A stretch of DNA of 64,000 bases from Candidatus Crickella caballi (lineage in GTDB: Bacteria; Bacillota; Clostridia; Peptostreptococcales; Anaerovoracaceae): NCBI GenBank assembly GCA_018064665.1, contig JAGHUV010000014.1:81043-145042 (forward strand), read 5' to 3'. The notes below the pieces were generated by a model. That model saw only the letters and a list, made by a program, of their open reading frames with translations. It was not told the DNA's origin and made no database searches. The translations under genes and the position numbers were made by a program. This document shows positions 30,669 to 39,140 of this stretch, one piece after another. Numbering within the stretch: position 1 is the first letter of the stretch; each line of letters opens with the position of its first letter.

Positions 30669-31316
30669 CTATTTGTTCTCAGAACGGATTTCGTCCAGAT
30701 AACTGTACAGTGTGAAGGTAGATATTCCGAAATACTGACAGATCTTAGGACCAGAGCGAGTAACGAGGAAGGCGCCTCTTTCATCAAGAAACTTGATGGC
30801 ACGCATCTTTTCCTCCTTGCTCATAAGAGCCGTAGGCTTGCCGATAAGGGCAACACTGTGCTCGAGAAGCTCGTCAAGCAGATCGGATACATTTCCGGAT
30901 ATTGCTTCAGGTTCCTGATTGGAAACCCCTAAGCTTGTAAAGCCACGCAGGGATTCCTCAAATGCGACGAACATACTGATGTCGAAATTGATGCCGATAA
31001 GGCCAATCGCTTTGCCCGCATCATCGCGTATGAACAAGGTTGTAGACTTGAGAACCTTACCGTCGGAAGTTTTCGTAAGGTAGGATATTCTGTCCTCAGG
31101 TGTTGCATCGTTGTCTCTAAGGGCATCAAGTACAATATGTGAAGGACCGTCACCTACAGAACGTCCTGTTACATAGCCGTTCTCAATGGCAATAATTGAA
31201 TGTTCATGGTCATTGCCGCGCAGGTCGTGTATGACAACCTCACAGTTGCTTCCGAACTGACCGGCCAGACCCTTAGCTATGCGTTTTGCAAATTCAAAAT
31301 CATTATCGTGATTCAT
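30669..31316 (-). CDS. YheO-like PAS + HTH transcriptional regulator
   Basis: PAS-like N-term (FGSNCEVVIHDL), C-term HTH (GPKICQYFGISTFTLYSYLDEIR). Confidence 0.85.
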   Translation of the reverse strand: MNHDNDFEFAKRIAKGLAGQFGSNCEVVIHDLRGNDHEHSIIAIENGYVTGRSVGDGPSHIVLDALRDNDATPEDRISYLTKTSDGKVLKSTTLFIRDDAGKAIGLIGINFDISMFVAFEESLRGFTSLGVSNQEPEAISGNVSDLLDELLEHSVALIGKPTALMSKEEKMRAIKFLDERGAFLVTRSGPKICQYFGISTFTLYSYLDEIRSENK

Positions 31317-31427
31317 TAGCAGTACCTTTTCATATCATTAGAATCAAAATTTTATTTATTCTATCATAAAATATTTTTTTTACAATATAACTAATTATAT
31401 CTAGCATTACATTACGGAGGAAAAACA

Positions 31428-32828
31428 ATGGTACCAGATTATGCAGCAATTAAGAAAGCAGCAGAGACTTACGGTCCTGAAATCAGCAGATTTTTAAGAG
31501 ACATGATTTCTCATCCAAGTGAGAGTGCTGAGGAGAAGGAAGTAGTTGAGTGCATCAAGGCTGAGATGGAGAAGCTCGGCTATGACAAAGTAGAAGTTGA
31601 TAAGCTCGGAAACGTTATCGGCTGGATGGGCGATGGCGAGAAGATTATTGCTATTGACTCACATATCGATACAGTAGGTATCGGAAACATTAACAACTGG
31701 GAAAAGGATCCTTATGAAGGTTATGAGACTGACGACATTATTTACGGTCGTGGTGGATCTGACCAGGAAGGCGGCATGGCTTCAGCAGTTTATGGCGCTA
31801 AGATCATGAAGGACCTCGGACTTATTCCTGAAGGTTACAAGATCATGGTAGTTGGTTCCGTTATGGAAGAGGACTGCGACGGAATGTGCTGGCAGCACAT
31901 CGTAAACAGATACTTCAACGGACCGGAAGATGCTGCAAGCAAGATCGAGTTCGTAATCTCAACTGAGCCTACAGACGGCGGTGTATACCGTGGCCACAGA
32001 GGTCGTATGGAGATCAGAGTAGACGTTAAGGGCGTTTCCTGCCACGGAAGTGCTCCTGAGAGAGGCGACAACGCTATCTACAAGATGGCTGACATCATCA
32101 GCGATGTAAGAGCTCTGAACAACAACGGTTGCGATGACAGCACTGCAATCCGCGGACTCGTTAAGATGCTTGACCCTAAGTTCAACCCTGATCACTATGA
32201 AGATGCAAGATTCCTTGGACGCGGCACTTGCGCTGTATCCCAGATCTTCTACACATCACCAAGCCGTTGCGCTGTAGCTGATTCCTGCGCTATCTCAATT
32301 GACCGTCGTATGACAGCAGGCGAGACCTGGGACAGCTGCCTCGAGGAGATCAGACAGCTTCCTAGCTGCCAGAAGTATGGCGATGATGTAAAGGTTTCAA
32401 TGTACATGTATGACCGTCCATCATGGACAGGCGAAGTATATGAGACTGAGTGCTACTTCCCAACTTGGATCAACAAGGAGAGCTCAGCACACGTTAAGGC
32501 TCTTACAGAAGCTCACAAGGCTCTCTTCGGCGAAAAGAGAATCGGATCCCCAACAGCTATGGATAAGAGAGACGGACGTCCTCTCTGCGACAAGTGGACA
32601 TTCTCAACAAACGGTGTATCCATCCAGGGACGTTACGGCATCCCTTGCGTAGGATTCGGACCTGGAGCTGAGAGCCAGGCACATGCTCCAAACGAGATCA
32701 CATGGAAGCAGGACCTCGTTACATGCGCTGCTCTGTATGCTGCTGCAATTTCTCTGTATCCTGATCAGGAGAAGACAGACGATGTAAGCCAGTTCCGTCA
32801 GGGAAAGACAAACAACGACATTAAGTAA
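31428..32828 (+). CDS. ygeY: YgeY family M20-type hydrolase (selenium metabolism-linked)
   Basis: [39 protein letters not shown]. Confidence 0.9.
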   Translation: MVPDYAAIKKAAETYGPEISRFLRDMISHPSESAEEKEVVECIKAEMEKLGYDKVEVDKLGNVIGWMGDGEKIIAIDSHIDTVGIGNINNWEKDPYEGYETDDIIYGRGGSDQEGGMASAVYGAKIMKDLGLIPEGYKIMVVGSVMEEDCDGMCWQHIVNRYFNGPEDAASKIEFVISTEPTDGGVYRGHRGRMEIRVDVKGVSCHGSAPERGDNAIYKMADIISDVRALNNNGCDDSTAIRGLVKMLDPKFNPDHYEDARFLGRGTCAVSQIFYTSPSRCAVADSCAISIDRRMTAGETWDSCLEEIRQLPSCQKYGDDVKVSMYMYDRPSWTGEVYETECYFPTWINKESSAHVKALTEAHKALFGEKRIGSPTAMDKRDGRPLCDKWTFSTNGVSIQGRYGIPCVGFGPGAESQAHAPNEITWKQDLVTCAALYAAAISLYPDQEKTDDVSQFRQGKTNNDIK

Positions 32829-32845
32829 TTAACTTATTGCTATTT

Positions 32846-32878
32846 GCACCCCCATATCCACACTAAGGGTATGGGGGT
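32846..32878 (+). terminator. Rho-independent terminator after ygeY
   Basis: cacccccat ... atgggggtg. Confidence 0.65.
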
Positions 32879-32947
32879 GTATTGTATTAATAAGGATAAT
32901 ATGCTATTCTTCCCATATATGGCCATATGGAGAAAGGGCAAGGAAAA

Positions 32948-34303
32948 ATGGATACTTTACTAGTAAAAAACATTAGAACTATAGTTTCCTGCGATGGCAG
33001 CGATACTGTATACGAAAACGCTAATATTTACTGCGAGAACGGTCTTATTTCATATATCGGACCTGAGACTCGTGAAGCTGATACTGTAATTGACGGTAGC
33101 GGTATGCTTTGCTACCCAGGCCTTGTAAATGCCCATCATCATCTGTATCAGGTGTTCTCACGTAACCTTGAGAAGGTTCAGAACATGGAGCTGTTCGACT
33201 GGCTCAAGACTCTGTACGAGATATGGAAGAACCTCAATCAGGACACGATCTATCTGTCATCACTTGCAGGAATGGGAGAACTGATGAAGAACGGTTGCAC
33301 TACCGTATTCGACCATCACTATGTATTCCCTGCAAATTCAGGTGATCTCATCGGAGCACAGGCAGCTGCAGCTGATAAGCTCGGCGTAAGAATGCATTTC
33401 TCACGCGGATCAATGGACCTGTCTGTTAAGGATGGGGGACTTCCGCCTGACAGTGTTGTTCAGACTGTAGATGAAATCATGAAGGACAGCATCGATCTTA
33501 TCGATAAGTATCACGATACTTCGTTTACATCGATGCGTCGTATAGCTCTCGCACCATGTTCACCTTTCTCAGTGTCGGAAGACCTGCTCAGAGAGTCTGC
33601 TATTCTGGCAAGAGAGAAGGGCGTTAGACTTCATACACATCTCTGCGAGACCAAGGACGAAGAGAACTACATGATAGAGCGCGAGGGAATCAGACCTCTT
33701 GCTTACATGGAGAGAGTAGGCTGGATCGGTGATGACGTATGGTATGCACACGGCATCCACTTCAATGATGAAGAGCTGAAGCTGCTTGCTGATACAGGCA
33801 CCGGTGTATGCCACTGCCCGATTTCCAACATGAAGCTTTCATCAGGAATTGCACGTATTCCGGAGATGCTTGAGATGGGAATCCCTGTAGGTCTCGGCGT
33901 AGACGGTTCCGCTTCCAATGACGGTTCCGATCTGCTGGAGGAACTCCGCGTAGCATTCCTTCTGCACAGACTGAACTCAAGCAACAAGGCTCCTACAGGA
34001 TATGACATCCTGAAGATCGCTACTATGGGTTCTGCAAGACTTCTCGGAAGAGATAAGGAAATCGGCTCAATCGAGGTAGGAAAGTGCGCTGACTTCTTCA
34101 TGATCGATTCAAATCGCCTTGAGCTTACAGGTGCATGCTATGATCCAAAATCAGTTCTGGGTACAGTTGGAGTAAGAGGTGCTGTGGACTATACTGTTAT
34201 CAATGGTAAGGTAACTGTAGAGAATGGCAGAATCACAGGCATTGACGAAGAGAAGGTTGTTGCAGATTCTAACGTTGAACTCGAGAGATATCTCGGAGAA
34301 TAG
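32948..34303 (+). CDS. 8-oxoguanine deaminase / SsnA-like aminohydrolase
   Basis: NAHHHLYQVFSRN, FDHHYVFP, HTHLCET, GVDGSASNDGSDLL; ATG 32948 after aaggg. Confidence 0.82.
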   Translation: MDTLLVKNIRTIVSCDGSDTVYENANIYCENGLISYIGPETREADTVIDGSGMLCYPGLVNAHHHLYQVFSRNLEKVQNMELFDWLKTLYEIWKNLNQDTIYLSSLAGMGELMKNGCTTVFDHHYVFPANSGDLIGAQAAAADKLGVRMHFSRGSMDLSVKDGGLPPDSVVQTVDEIMKDSIDLIDKYHDTSFTSMRRIALAPCSPFSVSEDLLRESAILAREKGVRLHTHLCETKDEENYMIEREGIRPLAYMERVGWIGDDVWYAHGIHFNDEELKLLADTGTGVCHCPISNMKLSSGIARIPEMLEMGIPVGLGVDGSASNDGSDLLEELRVAFLLHRLNSSNKAPTGYDILKIATMGSARLLGRDKEIGSIEVGKCADFFMIDSNRLELTGACYDPKSVLGTVGVRGAVDYTVINGKVTVENGRITGIDEEKVVADSNVELERYLGE

Positions 34304-34317
34304 GATATAAGGCTGTT

Positions 34318-35382
34318 ATGAAACATATATGGAATGAAGAGACTTTAATAATAAGCTTGTCGGGTCACGTTGATTCCTCTAATGCCCCTGACATTGAAAA
34401 TGAATTGCGCGATGTAATCGCAGACAAGCATCCTGAAAACATAATAATCGATGCTGAGTCACTTGATTATATTTCAAGTGCCGGCCTGAGACTTGTTCTG
34501 AAGCTTAGAAAAGGCTGCGGAGCTCTCAGCATTATAAATGTAAATCCGGATGTTTACGGAGTACTGGAAATGACCGGCTTTACGGAAATGATGGATGTAT
34601 CCAAGACTTACAGAAAGATTTCCGTTGAAGGCTGCGAGGCTGTCGGATGTGGCGCTAACGGAATCGTATATCGTATTGATAACGATAACGTTGTTAAGGT
34701 TTACTACAACCCTGATGCTCTCGATGACATCCATCGCGAGAGGGAAGTTGCCAAGCTTGCTCTGATACTCGGAGTACCGACTGCAATTTCCTATGAAATC
34801 GTTCGAGTTGGAGAAAGCTACGGTTCGGTATTCGAGCTTCTTCATTCCAAATCATTCTCGAAAATTCTCGCAGAGGATCCGAACAACATGGACTGGTGTG
34901 TTCGCGAGTATGTCGAGATGCTGAAGCTCATACACAGCACAGAAGTTCCTGAAGGCAAGCTTCCAGATATGAGGGAGACTGTTGTATCATGGGCAGAATT
35001 CATGAAGGAGCATCTGCCTCAAGAATCAGGGGACAAGCTTATGTCCCTTGTAGAAGCTGTTCCTAAGGATAATCATATGATTCACGGAGATTACCACTCC
35101 AAGAATCTGGTGCTTCAGGATGATGAGGTACTTCTTATCGATATGGATACGCTTGCGGTTGGATATCCTGTATTTGAGCTTGCTTCGATATACAATGCAT
35201 ACATCGGATTCTACGAGCTTGATCCTGACGGGGTAAAAGAATTCCAGGGCTTCAGCTATGAGGTATCCTGCAAATTCTGGAATAGAGTTTTAAAAGCTTA
35301 TCTCGGTACTGAAGACGAAGAGCTTGTTCGCAGCGTAGAGGATAAGGCACGTATAATCGGATATACCAGACTTATCAGATGA
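34318..35382 (+). CDS. STAS (anti-sigma factor antagonist-like) domain fused to an aminoglycoside-phosphotransferase/kinase-fold domain
   Basis: N-term LIISLSGHVDSSNAPDIENEL...LDYISSAGLRLVLKL (STAS); C-term MIHGDYHSKNLVLQDDEVLLIDMDTLAVG (kinase catalytic loop); in-frame TGA at 35380. Confidence 0.85.
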   Translation: MKHIWNEETLIISLSGHVDSSNAPDIENELRDVIADKHPENIIIDAESLDYISSAGLRLVLKLRKGCGALSIINVNPDVYGVLEMTGFTEMMDVSKTYRKISVEGCEAVGCGANGIVYRIDNDNVVKVYYNPDALDDIHREREVAKLALILGVPTAISYEIVRVGESYGSVFELLHSKSFSKILAEDPNNMDWCVREYVEMLKLIHSTEVPEGKLPDMRETVVSWAEFMKEHLPQESGDKLMSLVEAVPKDNHMIHGDYHSKNLVLQDDEVLLIDMDTLAVGYPVFELASIYNAYIGFYELDPDGVKEFQGFSYEVSCKFWNRVLKAYLGTEDEELVRSVEDKARIIGYTRLIR

Positions 35383-35503
35383 TCCATCAGGCGAGGAGGC
35401 CTTGACGATCCAATGAAGCTGGAGGAGATAAAGCATTGGAAGAAAGAGCTCATTGAGCTTCTTGACAGGACAGATACTCTGCTATTCGAGCACTAGACAA
35501 ACC

Positions 35504-35528
35504 GTCGCCCGGAAATGTTCCGGGCGAC
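35504..35528 (+). promoter_or_regulatory. 11-bp perfect hairpin just upstream of ABC exporter start codon
   Basis: gtcgcccggaa atg ttccgggcgac. Confidence 0.75.
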
Positions 35529-35534
35529 TTCATT

Positions 35535-37265
35535 ATGAACTATAACGACGGAAAACTTAAAATATTTATAAATTACATCAAACCGCACAGGAAGCTCTTC
35601 ATTATTGATATGCTCCTGTCGGTAATTGTTTCATCCATTGACCTGGTATTCCCGTATGCGTCAAGATGGGCAATGCAAAGGCTCCTGTCACAGGAGAGAT
35701 ACAAGGCTTTCTTCGTGGTAATGGGCATCATTTTACTTGCGTACATTTTAAGAGCAGTATTCATGTATCTGGTCACTGTAATAGGCCACAGAATGGGAAC
35801 CTTAGTAGAGGCGGATATGAGGGAAGACATCTTCAATCATATACAGCATCTGTCATTCTCGTTCTTCGATAAGAACCGCACAGGAGTGCTCCTTGGACGA
35901 GTAACGAACGACCTCTTTGAGATAGTTGAGCTTGCGCATCATGGTCCGGAGAACATTCTGACCTGCACCATTACAATTGTCGGCGCGATCATCATTCTTT
36001 CGACAATAAATGTTTCGCTTGCGATGCTGATATTCCTGCTTGCACTGGCATGCCTTGCACTTTCCGGGAGACAGAGACTGCGTATGCTCAGCAGTAACAA
36101 AGCGGTCAAGAAGAGAACCGGCGAAATCAACGCTGCGATCGAGAGCGGAATCTCGGGCGTGAGAGTATCCAAAGCATTTGGCAATGAGGATATAGAGCTT
36201 GAGAAATTCAGGGCAAGCAATGAGGAATTCAAGAAGAGCAAAGTGGGCTTTTATAAAGCTATGGGCTCCTTTAATTCGAGTGTTGAGGCAACAATAGGCA
36301 TAATGCAGGTTGCTGTTATTGCGATGGGCGGAGCCATGACGATCAGGAATTCAATGGATTATGTCGACCTGATCACATTCACGCTGTACGTATCGACCTT
36401 CACGACACCTGTCAAGAAGCTTGCACAGTTCATGGAGATATTCTCGCAGGGTACAGCCGGCTTTGAGAGATTCCTTGATGTTATGAGAACTGAGCCTGAT
36501 ATAGTCGATGCTGAGAACGCTGAGGCGCTGAGCGACGTTAAGGGCGATATTGAATTTGACAATGTCAGCTTCTCATACAATGACGAGCAGGAGACACTTA
36601 AGAATGTCAGCTTCCATATCAAGCCGGGACAGACCTTTGCGCTTGTCGGCTCATCCGGAGGAGGAAAGACCACGATTTGTCATCTGCTGCCGAGATTCTA
36701 TGATATCAACAGCGGAAGTATCAGGATAGACGGCAAGGATGTTAGAGACGTGACACAGAAGAGCCTTCGTGAAGCGATCGGTATCATTCAGCAGGACGTA
36801 TTCCTGTTCGCAGGTACTGTAATGGACAATATACGCTATGGTAATCCTGAAGCTACTGATGAAGAGGTAATTGAGGCTGCAAGAATGTCGCAGATACACG
36901 ACGACATAATGAATATGCCGGATGGCTATAATACTTATGTAGGGGAGAGAGGTATCGCACTGTCGGGCGGACAGAAGCAGAGAATTTCTATCGCACGTGT
37001 CTTCCTTAAGAATCCTAAGATACTTATTCTCGACGAGGCGACATCTGCGCTCGACAGCGTAACAGAAGGCATGATACAGGAAAGCTTTGATAAGCTGTCG
37101 GCAGGAAGAACAAGTATAGTGATAGCTCACAGATTGTCTACGGTAAGGAATGCGGATTGCATTGCCGTGGTAGATAATGGCGAGATACTTGAGCAGGGAA
37201 GCAGACAGGAGCTGCTGGCGGCAGGAGGCCACTATGCTGAGCTTGAGAAGGCGCAGATCGTATAG
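35535..37265 (+). CDS. ABC exporter (TMD-NBD fusion, MsbA/MdlB-like)
   Basis: TMD then GSSGGGKTT, LSGGQKQRISIARVFL, ILDEATSALD. Confidence 0.93.
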   Translation: MNYNDGKLKIFINYIKPHRKLFIIDMLLSVIVSSIDLVFPYASRWAMQRLLSQERYKAFFVVMGIILLAYILRAVFMYLVTVIGHRMGTLVEADMREDIFNHIQHLSFSFFDKNRTGVLLGRVTNDLFEIVELAHHGPENILTCTITIVGAIIILSTINVSLAMLIFLLALACLALSGRQRLRMLSSNKAVKKRTGEINAAIESGISGVRVSKAFGNEDIELEKFRASNEEFKKSKVGFYKAMGSFNSSVEATIGIMQVAVIAMGGAMTIRNSMDYVDLITFTLYVSTFTTPVKKLAQFMEIFSQGTAGFERFLDVMRTEPDIVDAENAEALSDVKGDIEFDNVSFSYNDEQETLKNVSFHIKPGQTFALVGSSGGGKTTICHLLPRFYDINSGSIRIDGKDVRDVTQKSLREAIGIIQQDVFLFAGTVMDNIRYGNPEATDEEVIEAARMSQIHDDIMNMPDGYNTYVGERGIALSGGQKQRISIARVFLKNPKILILDEATSALDSVTEGMIQESFDKLSAGRTSIVIAHRLSTVRNADCIAVVDNGEILEQGSRQELLAAGGHYAELEKAQIV

Positions 37266-37297
37266 CTGAGGCATATGACATGGCGTTAGAATTAATA

Positions 37298-37342
37298 AAC
37301 AACTTTATTAAAGGTTTTTGCATTACCTTTAATAAAGTTGTT
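37298..37342. repeat. 18-bp perfect inverted repeat (9-nt loop) abutting tRNA promoter
   Basis: aacaactttattaaaggt / acctttaataaagttgtt. Confidence 0.9.
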
Positions 37343-37369
37343 GACATTAGCAGCAAATAAGGTTATACT
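37341..37369 (+). promoter_or_regulatory. sigma70-type promoter of tRNA cluster
   Basis: TTGACA - 17 nt - TATACT. Confidence 0.75.
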
Positions 37370-37394
37370 AATTAAGTCGCGAACGACAGAATGT

Positions 37395-37469
37395 TCCGAG
37401 GTAGCTCAATGGCAGAGCAACCGGCTGTTAACCGGTAGGTTGTGGGTTCGAGCCCCACCCTCGGAGCCA
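37395..37469 (+). tRNA. tRNA-Asn(GTT)
   Basis: cloverleaf TCCGAGG...CCTCGGA G CCA, anticodon GTT. Confidence 0.95.
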
Positions 37470-37478
37470 TTTTTTTAA

Positions 37479-37565
37479 GCCGGAGTGACGGAATTGGTAG
37501 ACGTAGGGGACTTAAAATCCCCCGATAGAAATATCGTACCGGTTCGAGTCCGGTCTCCGGTACCA
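37479..37565 (+). tRNA. tRNA-Leu(TAA)
   Basis: GCCGGAG...CTCCGGT A CCA, anticodon TAA, long variable arm. Confidence 0.95.
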
Positions 37566-37578
37566 CACAACTTAATGA

Positions 37579-37654
<76 letters not shown>

Positions 37655-37665
37655 ATTGATTGTTC

Positions 37666-37687
37666 AGAGCCGTGAGGCTCTTTTTTT
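37666..37687 (+). terminator. Rho-independent terminator of tRNA cluster
   Basis: agagcc gtga ggctct ttttttt. Confidence 0.85.
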
Positions 37688-37741
37688 AATACCGGGCTTA
37701 TGACCCTCGACGAATAATAACAGAGTTGCCGGTGTAGTCTG

Positions 37742-37925
37742 TTAAACCAGTGGCAGATAATATGGGCAGGAATTGGCGTAGGTACCGTCCTTAAGCTTAA
37801 GACCGCCTTCGATCGTGCCAATCTGCCTGAAGCCGAGCCTTGATAGAGATTACGCGCGTGGATATTATTCTCAACAGCGTAGCTTGCGTTGGTGATATGA
37901 GAGTAGCTAATCTTACTTTGATTTC
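37742..37925 (-). pseudogene. GNAT acetyltransferase C-terminal remnant, frameshifted
   Basis: Two minus frames join as ...AVENNIHARNLYQ / RLGFRQIGTIEGGLKLKDGTYANSCPYYLPLV*; consistent with a 1-nt deletion at CTCTATCAAGGCTC. Confidence 0.65.
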
Positions 37926-38048
37926 CATTACAGTCTCTAATCCTCCATCAATTTTAATAACATCTCAAATTGCGATTATGATTCAATGGATAATAAAAGA
38001 GCTGATACTCTGCGTATCAGCTCTTGTTACTTAGGTGACAGATGCGGA

Positions 38049-38339
38049 TCATTTGAGCTTCTCGGCTCGTAGTCCCCTGGTCAGTCCAAGGGCTGCACCT
38101 ATCTCAACAAATATGAATGGGAAGGCTCCGACTATTGCCAGTGTTTCCATTGTAGTCAGGGCATCCTTGCTGCCGATCATCAGCACGATGGAGAACACAC
38201 CTTCCAGGATTCCCCACATAAGCAGGGTTTTCTTGGATGGATTCAAAGCTCCGTTTTCGCTGAAGATTCCGAGCACGATTACTGCTGAATCTGCGGAGGT
38301 TATAAAGAACGTGCATACCAGAATCAGAGTAATAATTCC
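38049..38339 (-). pseudogene. BCCT family transporter C-terminal remnant
   Basis: TFFITSADSAVIVLGIFSENGALNPSKKTLLMWGILEG is BCCT-like; N-terminal majority missing. Confidence 0.75.
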
Positions 38340-38654
38340 CATCTTGGGATTTACAAGCTGCTGTACAGTATTAAGAACGGCAGTGCTGCGGATGAGTTTA
38401 TCGAAGAAACTCTCGGTAGGCTGATCAAGCATGACAAAGAGAACAGAAGCGACCATATGGCGGTGCTCGAGTCGTTCATGGCTAACGAATGCCTTGTAAC
38501 GCAGACCGCGGACGACATGTTCTTCCACAGGAATACCATCAAGTACAAGCTTGCAGCGATAAGAGACATACTCGGCTATGATATTACGCTAAACGAGAAT
38601 AGATTCAGAATAATGATGGCGTTCTATCTGATGAGGATACGCAAGAATCTGTGA
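38340..38654 (+). pseudogene. PucR-type (HTH_30) regulator C-terminal remnant
   Basis: Frame reads HLGIYKLLYSIKNGSAADEFIEETLGRLIKHDKENRSDHMAVLESFMANECLVTQTADDMFFHRNTIKYKLAAIRDILGYDITLNENRFRIMMAFYLMRIRKNL*. Confidence 0.78.
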
Positions 38655-38673
38655 TGGGAGAAGCCCGAGAATG

Positions 38674-38707
38674 ATTAAAAAATCTATGATTCATATCATA
38701 GGTTTTT
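38674..38707. terminator. bidirectional terminator
   Basis: aaaaaatctatgat tcat atcataggttttttt. Confidence 0.7.
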
Positions 38708-38818
38708 TTATGCTTTAAGTTGCTAACAGAGATTTCTATCTCTAACTACTTGAAGGATGCAAACATTGGAAAATAATGATAAAATCAAGTTGAAACAACA
38801 TAAAATAGGGAAGAACAA

Positions 38819-39130
38819 ATGAAATCATTAGAAGCGATTAGACAATTCAATGAAGAAAGAGATTGGGATCAGTTCCATACACCGGAAAACCTTGCAAAAT
38901 CAATATGTATAGAAGCCGGAGAATTGCTGGAGTGCTTTCAGTGGAATAATGATTTTAATCAGCAGGACGTATGTGAGGAGCTTGCAGATGTTACTTCGTA
39001 CTGCATTATGCTTGCAGATAAACTGAATGTCGATTTGGACGAAATTGTATTAGACAAGCTGGAGAAAACAAAAAAGAAATATCCCGTAGAAAAGGCTAAG
39101 GGCATAAGCACCAAATATGACAAATTATAG
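38819..39130 (+). CDS. MazG-like nucleotide pyrophosphohydrolase
   Basis: ~100 aa; EAGELLECFQW ... EELADVTSYCIMLADKL (E-x2-E / E-x2-D type motifs). Confidence 0.88.
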   Translation: MKSLEAIRQFNEERDWDQFHTPENLAKSICIEAGELLECFQWNNDFNQQDVCEELADVTSYCIMLADKLNVDLDEIVLDKLEKTKKKYPVEKAKGISTKYDKL

Positions 39131-39140
39131 GTAATAGATA

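Noticed and set aside
35380-35415. Calling the TGA in the STAS-kinase gene a selenocysteine codon
   Set aside because: Hairpin geometry is not SECIS-like enough and no redox motif surrounds the position; kept only as a finding needing comparison with homologues.
38035-38424. Plus-strand 129-aa ORF in the pseudogene region
   Set aside because: It is the antisense of the BCCT remnant and has no RBS or recognisable family.
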